64,000 nucleotides of DNA from Bordetella genomosp. 10 (lineage in GTDB: Bacteria; Pseudomonadota; Gammaproteobacteria; Burkholderiales; Burkholderiaceae_B): NCBI RefSeq assembly GCF_002261225.1, contig NZ_NEVM01000005.1:310001-374000 (forward strand), written 5' to 3'. The notes beneath the pieces were generated by a model. It was not told the DNA's origin. It worked only from the letters and a program-made list of their open reading frames with translations, and ran no database searches. Both the position numbers and the translations under genes were made by a program. The stretch's first letter is position 1. Each line of letters opens with the position of its first letter. Of this stretch, positions 41,079 through 48,653 are shown one piece after another.

Positions 41079-42050
41079 ATGCGCCGCCTGCTCATCGCCC
41101 TCGCCTGTCTTTCCGCGCTGCCCGCGGCCGCCCTGGCGGCCGGGCCCGCCTACCCCGATCACGCAATCACCCTCGTCGTCTCGTCGCCCGCGGGATCGAC
41201 GCCGGACACCGGCGCCCGGGCCATCGCGCAGTCCATGGCGCACACCCTGGGCCAGCCGGTGGTCGTGGAAAACCGTCCCGGCGCGAACGGGCAGATCGCC
41301 GCGCAGGAGGTGCTGAAGAATCCCGCCGACGGCTACACCATCCTGGTCGCCGCCGGCAGCACCATGGCCATCAATCCGCACATCTATCCGAACCAGGCCG
41401 TCAACGTCCTCAAGGACCTGACGGCGGTCGGAAAAATCTATTCGACGGACTTCTTCCTGATTGTGCGCAGCAACAGTGGCATCGACTCCATGGCGGCGCT
41501 CGTCGCCAAGGCGAAGCAGAAGCCGGGCGCGCTGGTCGCCGCCAACAGCGGCCCCGGCAGCGCCGCGCAACTGGCCACCGAAGTCCTGAAGGAGAAAACC
41601 GGCACGGACATCTACCAGGTGCCGTTCAACGGCAGCCCCGCCGCGGCGCTGGGCGTGGCGGCGGGCAATGCCGACATGCTGATAGAAACCCAGGCGGTGA
41701 CCGAGCCCTTCGTCGCCTCGGGCAAGGTGCGCCGCCTGGCCACCACCGGCCGCGAGCGCAATCCCGCCTATCCGGACATCCCCACCATGGCGCAGGCCGG
41801 CATCCCCGGCATGGAAATCTCGTCCTGGGGCGGCGTCTTCGCCCGGGCCCAGGTGCCGAAGGACCGTATCGACCGCCTGAACGCGGCCATGAACCAGGCG
41901 CTGGCCGAACCGGACGTGCGCAAGATCCTGCAAGGGGCGGGCCTGGCGCCCGGCGGCGGATCGAGCGCGGATTTCCAGGAGGAATGGCAGGCGCAGTCCC
42001 GCCTGTGGGCCGAAGTCGTGGCGCGCTCGCCCGGCCTGACCAATCATTGA
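41079..42050 (+). CDS. Bug/TctC-type solute-binding protein
   Basis: A 323-residue periplasmic protein with signal peptide MRRLLIALACLSALPAAALAAG. Mature start PAYPDHAITLVVSSPAGSTPDTGARAIAQSMAHTLGQPVVVENRPGANG; here the usual PPGG loop is SPAGS, a less common variant of the ligand loop. Later VPFNGSPAAALGVAAGNADMLIETQAVTEPF. AAGGAG lies upstream of the ATG. Divergent from the LysR gene, and 36 bases ahead of a mandelate-racemase-family enzyme that it may feed. Confidence 0.92.
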   Translation: MRRLLIALACLSALPAAALAAGPAYPDHAITLVVSSPAGSTPDTGARAIAQSMAHTLGQPVVVENRPGANGQIAAQEVLKNPADGYTILVAAGSTMAINPHIYPNQAVNVLKDLTAVGKIYSTDFFLIVRSNSGIDSMAALVAKAKQKPGALVAANSGPGSAAQLATEVLKEKTGTDIYQVPFNGSPAAALGVAAGNADMLIETQAVTEPFVASGKVRRLATTGRERNPAYPDIPTMAQAGIPGMEISSWGGVFARAQVPKDRIDRLNAAMNQALAEPDVRKILQGAGLAPGGGSSADFQEEWQAQSRLWAEVVARSPGLTNH

Positions 42051-42086
42051 GCGACCGATCGCCCCGCATACGCTACACACCGCATC

Positions 42087-43226
42087 ATGACCGCTTCCCA
42101 CATCGCCCGTATCGACGCCTACGTCCTGCAAGACGACAACCCCGCCGCCGTGCGCGCCTCCTTCGGCACCTTCACACAACGGACCACCCTCCTGCTGAAA
42201 GTCCAGGACCAGTTCGGCCACCATGGCTGGGGAGAGATATGGAGCGGCTATCCGGCCTTCGGCGCCTACCACCGCGCCGCCATGGTCGAACAACTGGTCG
42301 GCCCGATGGCCCTGGGCCGCGCGCTGGACGACATTCCCGCGCTGCAGGACGAATGGGAGACCGCCCTGCTGCCCATGTTGCGGCTCGCCGGCGAGCCCGG
42401 CCCCATCGCGCAGGTGCTGGCGGGCCTGGATTGCGCGCTCTGGGACCTCGCGGCCCGCGCACAGGGAGTGCCGCTGTATCAGATGCTGGGCGGCACGGCG
42501 CGGCCGCTGCGTGCCTATGCCAGCGGCGTCTCGCCCAGCCTCTCGCCGGCGCAGCTCGACGGCCTGCGCGCCCTGGGCTTCCGCGCCTTCAAGTTCAAGG
42601 CGGGTTTCCAGGAAGACAGCGCGCTGGACGACCTGGAACGCACCGTCTCCATGCTGGCCGGCGATGAAATCGCCATGATCGACGCCAACTGCGGATGGGA
42701 TCCGGCCGCGGCGCATCGCGCCCTCGCCCGCATCCGCTCCCTGCCGCTGCAATGGACGGAAGAACCCATCGGCTGCGAACGCGCGCCGGAAGAATGGCGC
42801 GCCCTGCGCGCCGCCTCGGCCCATCCTTTCGCGGGCGGCGAAAACCTGCTCGGCCTCGACGCCTTCCGCGCCGCCTTCGACTGGCTGGACGTCATCCAGC
42901 CCGACCTCGGCAAATGGGGCGGCGTCAGCCGGGTGCTGCCCTTGGCCAGGGAGGTGCTGGAGCGCGGCCTGCGCTACTGCCCGCACGCCTTCGGCTCCAA
43001 CGTCGGGCTGGCGCTGGCCGCGCACGTCCTGTGCGCCGCGGGCGGCGACGGGCTGCTCGAAATGGACGCCAACCCCAATCCGCTGCGCACCCTCAGCGGC
43101 GCCTTCGCCCTGCCGGAGGATGGCTATCTCACCCCGTCCGGCAAGCCCGGCATAGGCGTGGATCCGGACGAACAGGCCATGGGAAGCTACCTGCGCCGCC
43201 ATGCCGTCGTGGCCCTCGGGGCTTGA
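42087..43226 (+). CDS. Enolase-superfamily (mandelate racemase/muconate lactonizing) protein, KxK type
   Basis: A 379-residue enolase-superfamily enzyme. The capping domain occupies residues 1-130 (GHHGWGEIW; AGLDCALWDLAARAQGVPL), then the barrel. Lys169-x-Lys171 in FRAFKFKAGF is the S-side base pair. Metal ligands are Asp199 (MIDANCGW), Glu225/226 (TEEPI) and Glu252 (AGGENLL), and CPHAFGSNVGLA carries a His near the R-side. Known relatives racemise or dehydrate sugar acids or isomerise muconates, acting on the alpha-proton of a carboxylate. It follows the Bug gene by 36 bases and is convergent with a second family member. Confidence 0.9.
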   Translation: MTASHIARIDAYVLQDDNPAAVRASFGTFTQRTTLLLKVQDQFGHHGWGEIWSGYPAFGAYHRAAMVEQLVGPMALGRALDDIPALQDEWETALLPMLRLAGEPGPIAQVLAGLDCALWDLAARAQGVPLYQMLGGTARPLRAYASGVSPSLSPAQLDGLRALGFRAFKFKAGFQEDSALDDLERTVSMLAGDEIAMIDANCGWDPAAAHRALARIRSLPLQWTEEPIGCERAPEEWRALRAASAHPFAGGENLLGLDAFRAAFDWLDVIQPDLGKWGGVSRVLPLAREVLERGLRYCPHAFGSNVGLALAAHVLCAAGGDGLLEMDANPNPLRTLSGAFALPEDGYLTPSGKPGIGVDPDEQAMGSYLRRHAVVALGA

Positions 43227-43302
43227 TGCGGCGCAGCGCCCCACGGCCAGGCTGGCCCATGCGCCGCCATCCACGGACACGGCGCCGGCGCGGCCCGGTC
43301 TC

Positions 43303-44421
43303 CTAGGCCACGGCCGCGGACCACACGGTCTGCCGCGCCAAGGCCGCCGCATCCGGCGCGTAGCCCAGCCCCGGCGCATCGGACAGCGTCATCGCGCCGC
43401 TGCGTGAATCGAAGGCGGGGTTCACCTCCGGCGCCTCCAGGGCGATGTAGGGCGTTTCCAGCAGCATCGGCCGCGCATCGGCGGCGATCAGATGCGCCGT
43501 CGCCAGATACCCCGGTCCCCAGAAATAACAGTGCGGGGCCACGCGCACGCCGTAGCTTTCGGCCAGCGCGTAGACCTTGCGCATGGCGGTGATGCCGCCG
43601 GCCTTGACCACGCTGGGTTGCACCACGTCGACCGCGCGCGATTCGAACAACCGCTTGAAATCGTGCAGCGTGGTGACGTTTTCGCCGGCCGCGACCGGCA
43701 CGCCTTCCTGCCGCACGCGCGCCATGCCGTCGTAGTCCTCGGGCGGCCAGACGGGCTCCTCCAGCCACTCGAAATCCTCGGGCGCGATCCGGCGCGCCAT
43801 CGCGCGCGCCTCCTCTATCGTCCACGGGCAATTCACGTCCAGCGCCACCCTGGCCCGCTCGCCGGCCGCCGCGCGCGCGGCCAGGAAGGCCGGCAAGGTG
43901 GCTTCGTGCAGCTTGACCATGGCGAAGCCCGCCTCCACCGCCGCCGCCGTGTTGGCGGCGACGACCTCCGGATCGCCGCCATAGCGCGCGAAGCTGGCGT
44001 AGCGCCGGATGCCGGGCCGGTTGCCGCCCAGCAGGCGGTACAGGGGCAGCCCGGCGCGCTGCCCGGCGATGTCCCACAAGGCAATGTCGATGGCCGACAA
44101 GGCATAGCGCACCGGCCCGTTGCGGCCGAAACCATAGAACGCGCGCTCCGCCTGCTCCATCGAGGCGCCGATCGCGCTGGCGTCCTTGCCGATGAACCAG
44201 GGCGCGACCAGGGTTTCGAGGATGGCGGCGGTGCCGGCATTGGCGAAGTGGCCGAAGGCCTCGCCCCAGCCGCTGGCGCCGTCGCGGCAATGGACGCGGA
44301 CGATCAGCGATTCCATCCGCGTCCACGGCGCCAGGCCGGGCCTGAGCCCGTTGCGCGGACCGTTGATTTCGAACGGAACCGAAACGCGGGCAAGCTCGAT
44401 GCGTTCGATGGCGTGTGACAT
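43303..44421 (-). CDS. Enolase-superfamily (mandelate racemase-like) protein, KxH type
   Basis: A 372-residue enolase-superfamily enzyme: capping domain 1-130 (GWGEAFGHFANAGTAA; ALSAIDIALWDIAGQRAGLPLYRLLGG). Barrel residues are Lys170-x-His172 (FAMVKLHEA), Asp195 (ALDVNCPW), Glu221/222 (WLEEPV), Glu247 (VAAGEN) and a His in APHCYFWGPG. Lys-x-His instead of Lys-x-Lys makes its base set different from the gene on the other strand, so the two probably do different chemistry. The start at 44421 is preferred to an extended reading since MSHAIERIELARV is a typical beginning. The upstream minus-strand gene is a Bug protein 44 bases away. Confidence 0.9.
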   Translation of the reverse strand: MSHAIERIELARVSVPFEINGPRNGLRPGLAPWTRMESLIVRVHCRDGASGWGEAFGHFANAGTAAILETLVAPWFIGKDASAIGASMEQAERAFYGFGRNGPVRYALSAIDIALWDIAGQRAGLPLYRLLGGNRPGIRRYASFARYGGDPEVVAANTAAAVEAGFAMVKLHEATLPAFLAARAAAGERARVALDVNCPWTIEEARAMARRIAPEDFEWLEEPVWPPEDYDGMARVRQEGVPVAAGENVTTLHDFKRLFESRAVDVVQPSVVKAGGITAMRKVYALAESYGVRVAPHCYFWGPGYLATAHLIAADARPMLLETPYIALEAPEVNPAFDSRSGAMTLSDAPGLGYAPDAAALARQTVWSAAVA

Positions 44422-44465
44422 GGCGGCGGCTTTCCGAATGAGCGTTGAGACAGGCGATGACGGGT

Positions 44466-45455
44466 TTACTGAAGATGGATGCCGGCGTCGTGGATCACCT
44501 TGCGCCACTTCGCGTTTTCGCTACGGATCATCTCGGCGAAATGGGCGCGCGACATGCCGTCCGGGATGAACGCCATGGCCTTGAGCTGGGCGCTGACCTC
44601 CGGATCCTCCAGGGCGGCGCGCACTTTTTCATTGAGGTAGTCGAGCACCGGCGCCGGCGTGCCGGCCGGCGCGGCCAACCCCATCCAGCCCACGGCGTCG
44701 AAACCGGGCAGGCCGGACTCGGCCACGGTCGGCACCTCCGGCAGGAAGGGCGAGCGTTGCGCGGACGAAATCGCCAGCGCGGTGTACTTGCCGGACTTGA
44801 CGTTGGCCAGCACGGCCGGGATCGCGTCGAACATCACGGTGACGGTGCCGGCGAGCAAGGCCGAGGCCGACTCGGCGCCCCCTTTGTAGGGAATGTGCAC
44901 GAGATCGATGCCGGCGCGCGATTTGAACAATTCCATCGTGATGTGCTGGTTCGAGCCGGCGCCGGCCGAGGCGAAGTTGATGGTGCCGGGCGCCGCCTTG
45001 GCCTTGGCGATCAGGTCCTGCATGGAACGGTAGCCGGCCGCGGGGTTGGCGACCAGCACGGTCGGCGTCAGCGCAAGATCGGTGATCGGCGCCAGATCCT
45101 TGACCGGCGAATAGCCGAGATTCGGATACAGGTAAGGCGCCTGCGACAAGGGGCCGATGGTCGCCACCACCAGCGTATAGCCGTCGGGCGGCGCCTTGGC
45201 CGCCATGGCCACGCCCAGCGTCCCGCCGGCGCCGGGCCGGTTCTCGACCACGAAGTTGCCGCCGGTCGCCTTGTTCAACTTCTCCGCGAGCACCCGCGCG
45301 ACCAGGTCCGAGGCCTGCCCCGGCGCGAACGGCACGATCACGCGGACCGGCTTGCTGGGATATCCGGCGGCGCGCGCCGGCACGCAAAGCAGCGCCAACG
45401 CCGCCAATCCCGACAGGGCCGCGACGGCGGCAAGTTTCCGCAGGCGGATGAACAT
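44466..45455 (-). CDS. Bug/TctC-type solute-binding protein
   Basis: A 329-residue periplasmic protein with signal peptide MFIRLRKLAAVAALSGLAALALLCVPARA. Mature start GYPSKPVRVIVPFAPGQASDLVARVLAEKLNKATGGNFVVENRPGAGG; the loop reads APGQ rather than APGG. VHIPYKGGAESASALLAGTVTVMFDAIPA is also typical. GAGGAGG precedes the ATG at close spacing, the strongest ribosome site in this region. It precedes the KxH enolase-superfamily gene and follows a LysR gene on the same strand, so these three form a likely regulator/uptake/enzyme unit. Confidence 0.93.
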   Translation of the reverse strand: MFIRLRKLAAVAALSGLAALALLCVPARAAGYPSKPVRVIVPFAPGQASDLVARVLAEKLNKATGGNFVVENRPGAGGTLGVAMAAKAPPDGYTLVVATIGPLSQAPYLYPNLGYSPVKDLAPITDLALTPTVLVANPAAGYRSMQDLIAKAKAAPGTINFASAGAGSNQHITMELFKSRAGIDLVHIPYKGGAESASALLAGTVTVMFDAIPAVLANVKSGKYTALAISSAQRSPFLPEVPTVAESGLPGFDAVGWMGLAAPAGTPAPVLDYLNEKVRAALEDPEVSAQLKAMAFIPDGMSRAHFAEMIRSENAKWRKVIHDAGIHLQ

Positions 45456-45556
45456 GGAGCCTCCTCGATATCGTGGACCGCCGGTTCTCGACTGACCGGC
45501 TGCCTGCACTGTAGCGGCGGCGGACGGGCGCCGTATATCGAATTGTCGGGCGCGGA

Positions 45557-45574
45557 GTTGAGCAAATGCTCAAC
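45557..45574. promoter_or_regulatory. Perfect 18-bp palindrome upstream of the Bug/enolase-superfamily unit
   Basis: GTTGAGCA-AA-TGCTCAAC is an uninterrupted perfect dyad overlapping the last codons of the LysR gene (stop at 45570-45572) and 102 bases before the Bug start at 45455. It can be an operator for the neighbouring LysR regulator. A terminator is less likely because there is no T run and the loop is only 2 bases. Confidence 0.5.
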
Positions 45575-46571
45575 CCTGGCCGGGCGACGCGCGGTGGCGG
45601 CGCACCAGCTCGGCGAGCAGGGCCTGGGTATCGTCACGGGCCGCCTCGGCGCGCCGGATCAAGCCGATCGGCGCTTCCAGCATGGCGGTATCCAAAGGCA
45701 GGATATGCAAGGGGCCGACCAGTTCGCGCGCCAGCAGGAAGCTGCGCGACGCGATCCACACGGCCTTGTGGCGCAGCGTGAACGCGCTGGCGAAGTTGAG
45801 GTCCAGGATCTCGATGACGCGCGGCGGCTCGCCGATGCCCTTGGCCAGGAACAACCGCCGCACCTCGTCCCAGACCACGGTCTGCCTGGGCGGGGTGACC
45901 AGCGTATAGGCCATCAAGTCCTGCATGGACAAGCGCTTGCGCCGGGCCAGCGGATGGTTCCTGGCGACGGCGAACACGTACTGGTCCAGCATGATCTGTT
46001 CGAACGACAGGCCGGCCATGTCCTCGAACGGCGGCAGGCGGCCGATGATGACGTCGACCTTGCCCTGGCGCAGGTCATCGAGCAGCGCATCCTTGGGGCC
46101 GACGGCGACCTCGACCAGGCAACGGGGAAAGCGCTCGACGAAATCCTGCAGCACGGGCGGCAGATAGATCGCCGAAGCGATGGGCATGGCGCCCATCCTC
46201 AGGGTGGCCGGACGCCGGCTGCCGCCGTTGGCGGCCTGGTCGGCGGCGGACTGCAGCCGCTGCAGGATTTCACGGGCCTGCTGTCCGAACCCGGCGCCGA
46301 TAGCGGTCGGACGCATGCCCTTGCGCAGGCGTTCGAACAGTTGCGCGCCGAGGATGTCCTCCAGTTCGCCGATGGTCTTGGAGACCGCGGATTCGGTGAC
46401 GTGCAGCCGGGCCGCCGCCGCCCCCAGGCTGCCGCCTTCGGCGACTTCGAGGAAACATGACAGATGGCGCAACTTCAAGCGGGCGGTCAGCGTGGGCGAC
46501 AACAGCGGGCGGCCGGCGCCGTGGGAGTCGCCGCGGACGGGAGGACGAGTGGGCATGGCCTTGCTATCCAT
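45570..46571 (-). CDS. LysR-family transcriptional regulator (PcaQ/GbpR-like)
   Basis: A 333-residue LTTR with an unusually long head (about 30 residues, MDSKAMPTRPPVRGDSHGAG...). Then RLKLRHLSCFLEVAEGGSLGAAAARLHVTESAVSKTIGELEDILGAQLFER (HTH) and an effector domain including LRMGAMPIASAIYLPPVLQDFVERFPRCLVEVAVG. The 'LKLRHLxCFLEVAxxxS..AA..L..TxSAVSKTIxELE' pattern is that of PcaQ/GbpR regulators. Start: the ATG at 46571, with another ATG at 46556; neither has a strong ribosome site. It probably controls the Bug and enolase-superfamily genes that follow on the same strand. Confidence 0.88.
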   Translation of the reverse strand: MDSKAMPTRPPVRGDSHGAGRPLLSPTLTARLKLRHLSCFLEVAEGGSLGAAAARLHVTESAVSKTIGELEDILGAQLFERLRKGMRPTAIGAGFGQQAREILQRLQSAADQAANGGSRRPATLRMGAMPIASAIYLPPVLQDFVERFPRCLVEVAVGPKDALLDDLRQGKVDVIIGRLPPFEDMAGLSFEQIMLDQYVFAVARNHPLARRKRLSMQDLMAYTLVTPPRQTVVWDEVRRLFLAKGIGEPPRVIEILDLNFASAFTLRHKAVWIASRSFLLARELVGPLHILPLDTAMLEAPIGLIRRAEAARDDTQALLAELVRRHRASPGQG

Positions 46572-46581
46572 CGGAAACGTG

Positions 46582-46601
46582 GTCACACCGGCAAGTGTGA
46601 C
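46582..46601. promoter_or_regulatory. Inverted repeat in the LysR/uppP divergent region
   Basis: GTCACAC (46582-46588) and GTGTGAC (46595-46601) are perfect arms around CGGCAA, 11 bases before the LysR start and 212 before uppP. A site for autoregulation of the LysR gene is the most natural reading. Confidence 0.4.
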
Positions 46602-46812
46602 GCATTGCCCGGCGATTCGCCCGACATTCCGCGCGGCGCGGGTGAAGACACCGCCGCGCCGCGCGCGACGCATTGCCATCCACGGCCATGGCGGCGGCGC
46701 CGCCGGCGGCAGTCAGCTTGACGACAGCCAGGCTCGCGGTCGCGGCATGGGCTTGACGTAAACTCCAGCCGGTGCGCGGGCCGCCGCGCCTTGGCCAAGG
46801 ATTCCGCCGAAC

Positions 46813-47667
46813 ATGGATTTGCATTTTCTACAGATATTGATCCTGGCCATCGTCCAGGGCGCCGCCGAGCTGCTGCCGGTTTCCAGTTCGGCCCACGTGA
46901 TCCTGGCCGAAAAACTGATGGGGCTGGACCCCACCACGCCGGAGATGACCATGCTGCTGGTCATGCTGCACACCGGCACCATGTTCGCGGCCATCGTCTA
47001 CTTCTGGAAGGCCTGGATCGCCACCTACTTTTCTTCCTTTTCGGCCTTCCGCACCAACGCGCTGCGCATCGTGGCCGCCACCGCCGCCACCGGCGTGATC
47101 GGCCTGGCGCTGCTGTTCATCATCAAGCGCCTGGTCTTCGGACACGCGTCCAGCTTCGAGATCGAACACCTGTTCGGCAATGCCGTCCTGATGGCCGTGG
47201 CGCTGGCCGCGGCGGGCGTGCTCATCATTCTGAGCGCGCGCATCCCCGAACGCGACGGCGACCTCACGCTGGGCCGCAGCGTCGTGATCGGCGCCGTACA
47301 GGGGCTGTGCCTGCCCTTCCGCGGATTCTCGCGCTCGGGGGCGACGATCTCCACCGGCCTGGCCCTGGGCGTCTCGCGCCGCCGCGCCGAGGAATTCAGC
47401 TTCGCCCTGGCCGTCGTGCTCACGCCGCCGGTCATCGCCAAGGAAGCCTGGCGCCTGTACCAGGCCGCGCACGCCAATGCGGCGGCCGGCGGCCAGGCCG
47501 TGAGCTATATGCACCTGCTGGGCCCCAGCCTGCTGGGCATGGTGTTCAGCTTCCTGGCCGGACTGCTGGCGCTGCGCTGGCTGTCGAAATGGCTGGAACA
47601 GGGCCGCTGGCACTTCTTCGGCATCTACTGCCTGGCGGCGGCCTGCGTGGTGCTGGCGGTGGGATAG
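46813..47667 (+). CDS. uppP: Undecaprenyl-diphosphate phosphatase (BacA/UppP)
   Basis: A 284-residue membrane protein with about eight hydrophobic segments. It dephosphorylates undecaprenyl diphosphate to recycle the cell-wall lipid carrier and gives bacitracin tolerance. The N-terminal active-site segment reads VQGAAELLPVSSSAHV, with Glu19, Ser24-26 and His28; the second is CLPFRGFSRSGATISTGLALGVSRR, with Arg174. In E. coli the matching first segment is EGLTEFLPVSS, so the first Glu is Gln15 here. Its 3' end overlaps the convergent LysR gene by 43 bases. Confidence 0.93.
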   Translation: MDLHFLQILILAIVQGAAELLPVSSSAHVILAEKLMGLDPTTPEMTMLLVMLHTGTMFAAIVYFWKAWIATYFSSFSAFRTNALRIVAATAATGVIGLALLFIIKRLVFGHASSFEIEHLFGNAVLMAVALAAAGVLIILSARIPERDGDLTLGRSVVIGAVQGLCLPFRGFSRSGATISTGLALGVSRRRAEEFSFALAVVLTPPVIAKEAWRLYQAAHANAAAGGQAVSYMHLLGPSLLGMVFSFLAGLLALRWLSKWLEQGRWHFFGIYCLAAACVVLAVG

Positions 47668-48572
47668 GCCTCGGGCCACTGTTCCTCCGGCGCCCGCATG
47701 CGCTGCGTCAGGTAGTCCAGGAAAGCGCGCACCCGCGGCGCCAGGTGCTTGCGGTGAGGATAGACGGCATGCAGGGGCGCCGCCGGCACCGGATGATCGG
47801 CCAGCAGGCGCACCAGCCGTCCCGACGCCAGGTCGGCCGCCACGTCCATATACGATTTCATCGCGATGCCGTGGCCGTCCAGCGCCCACTGATGCACGAC
47901 GTCGCCGTCATTGGACACCAGCCGCGCCGCGATCTTCACCGTCAACGGCGGCGTGCCCTCGAACCGCCATTCCACCATGGCCTGCTGGCCGATCTGGATG
48001 CAGCGATGCGCCGGCAGTTCGGACGGGTGACGGGGCATGCCGTAGCGAGAGACGTAGGCGGGCGAGGCGCACAGCACGCGGTAGTTTTGCGCGATGGGCT
48101 TGGAAACATAGGACGAGTCGTGCACACGGCCGAAGCGGATGGCGAGGTCCATGCCGGCCTCCACCAGATCCAGCACGGCGTCCGTCAGGTACAGTTGCAC
48201 CGTCAGGTCCGGGTGTTCCCTGTGGAAGTCCGCCAGCAGGGGCGCGATGCGGCGCCTGCCCACCGCTACCGGCGCGGTCACGCGGATATGGCCGGAGACC
48301 GCGCGCCGCTGCGGCGTCATCCGTTCCTGGATCTCGCCCATCTGCGCGAGGATCTGCACGGCGTGCCGATAGAGGAACTCGCCTTCCGGCGTCATCGCCA
48401 GCCGCCGGGTCGTGCGCTGCAGCAGGCGCGCGCCCAGCGTGTTCTCCAGGCGCTGCAAACGGCGGCTGGCCAGGGACAAGGTGATGCCCAGCTCCTGCGC
48501 GGCCGCCGACAGGCTGCCGCTGTCGACGATGCGCACGTAGAGATGCAGTAAAGCGAGATCCAGGGCTTGCAT
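47625..48572 (-). CDS. LysR-family transcriptional regulator
   Basis: A 315-residue LTTR, MQALDLALLHLYVRIVDSGSLSAAAQELGITLSLASRRLQRLENTLGARLL (HTH), with the CrgA/DsdC-like effector part: SGHIRVTAPVAVGRRRIAPLLADFHREHPDLTVQL, ... DLAIRFGRVHDSSYV. This is the large group in which the regulator controls a divergent exporter or oxidoreductase. It is divergent from an MFS exporter 81 bases away, with a clear LysR-type dyad between. The ATG at 48572 is preferred to a TTG five codons upstream. The tail is extended and overlaps uppP. Confidence 0.9.
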   Translation of the reverse strand: MQALDLALLHLYVRIVDSGSLSAAAQELGITLSLASRRLQRLENTLGARLLQRTTRRLAMTPEGEFLYRHAVQILAQMGEIQERMTPQRRAVSGHIRVTAPVAVGRRRIAPLLADFHREHPDLTVQLYLTDAVLDLVEAGMDLAIRFGRVHDSSYVSKPIAQNYRVLCASPAYVSRYGMPRHPSELPAHRCIQIGQQAMVEWRFEGTPPLTVKIAARLVSNDGDVVHQWALDGHGIAMKSYMDVAADLASGRLVRLLADHPVPAAPLHAVYPHRKHLAPRVRAFLDYLTQRMRAPEEQWPEAYPTASTTQAAARQ

Positions 48573-48625
48573 GGGATTCTTGTGCAAAGCGGAAACAGTA
48601 TATTGATCTTAGCGCCAATTATTGC

Positions 48626-48640
48626 TTCCCTTGCAAGGAA
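48626..48640. promoter_or_regulatory. LysR-box dyad upstream of the MFS gene
   Basis: TTCCCTTGCAAGGAA fits TTC-N9-GAA and contains TCC-N7-GGA, with T-N11-A in its centre; the middle TTGCAA is itself symmetric. It lies 54 bases after the LysR start and 14 bases before the MFS ATG, so binding could both activate or block the transporter and autoregulate the regulator. Confidence 0.5.
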
Positions 48641-48653
48641 TAGACTGGGCGCC

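Noticed and set aside
47625..47667. Overlap of uppP and the LysR gene taken as a frameshift
   Set aside because: Both proteins keep family-typical ends; a 43-base convergent overlap is acceptable and needs no error.
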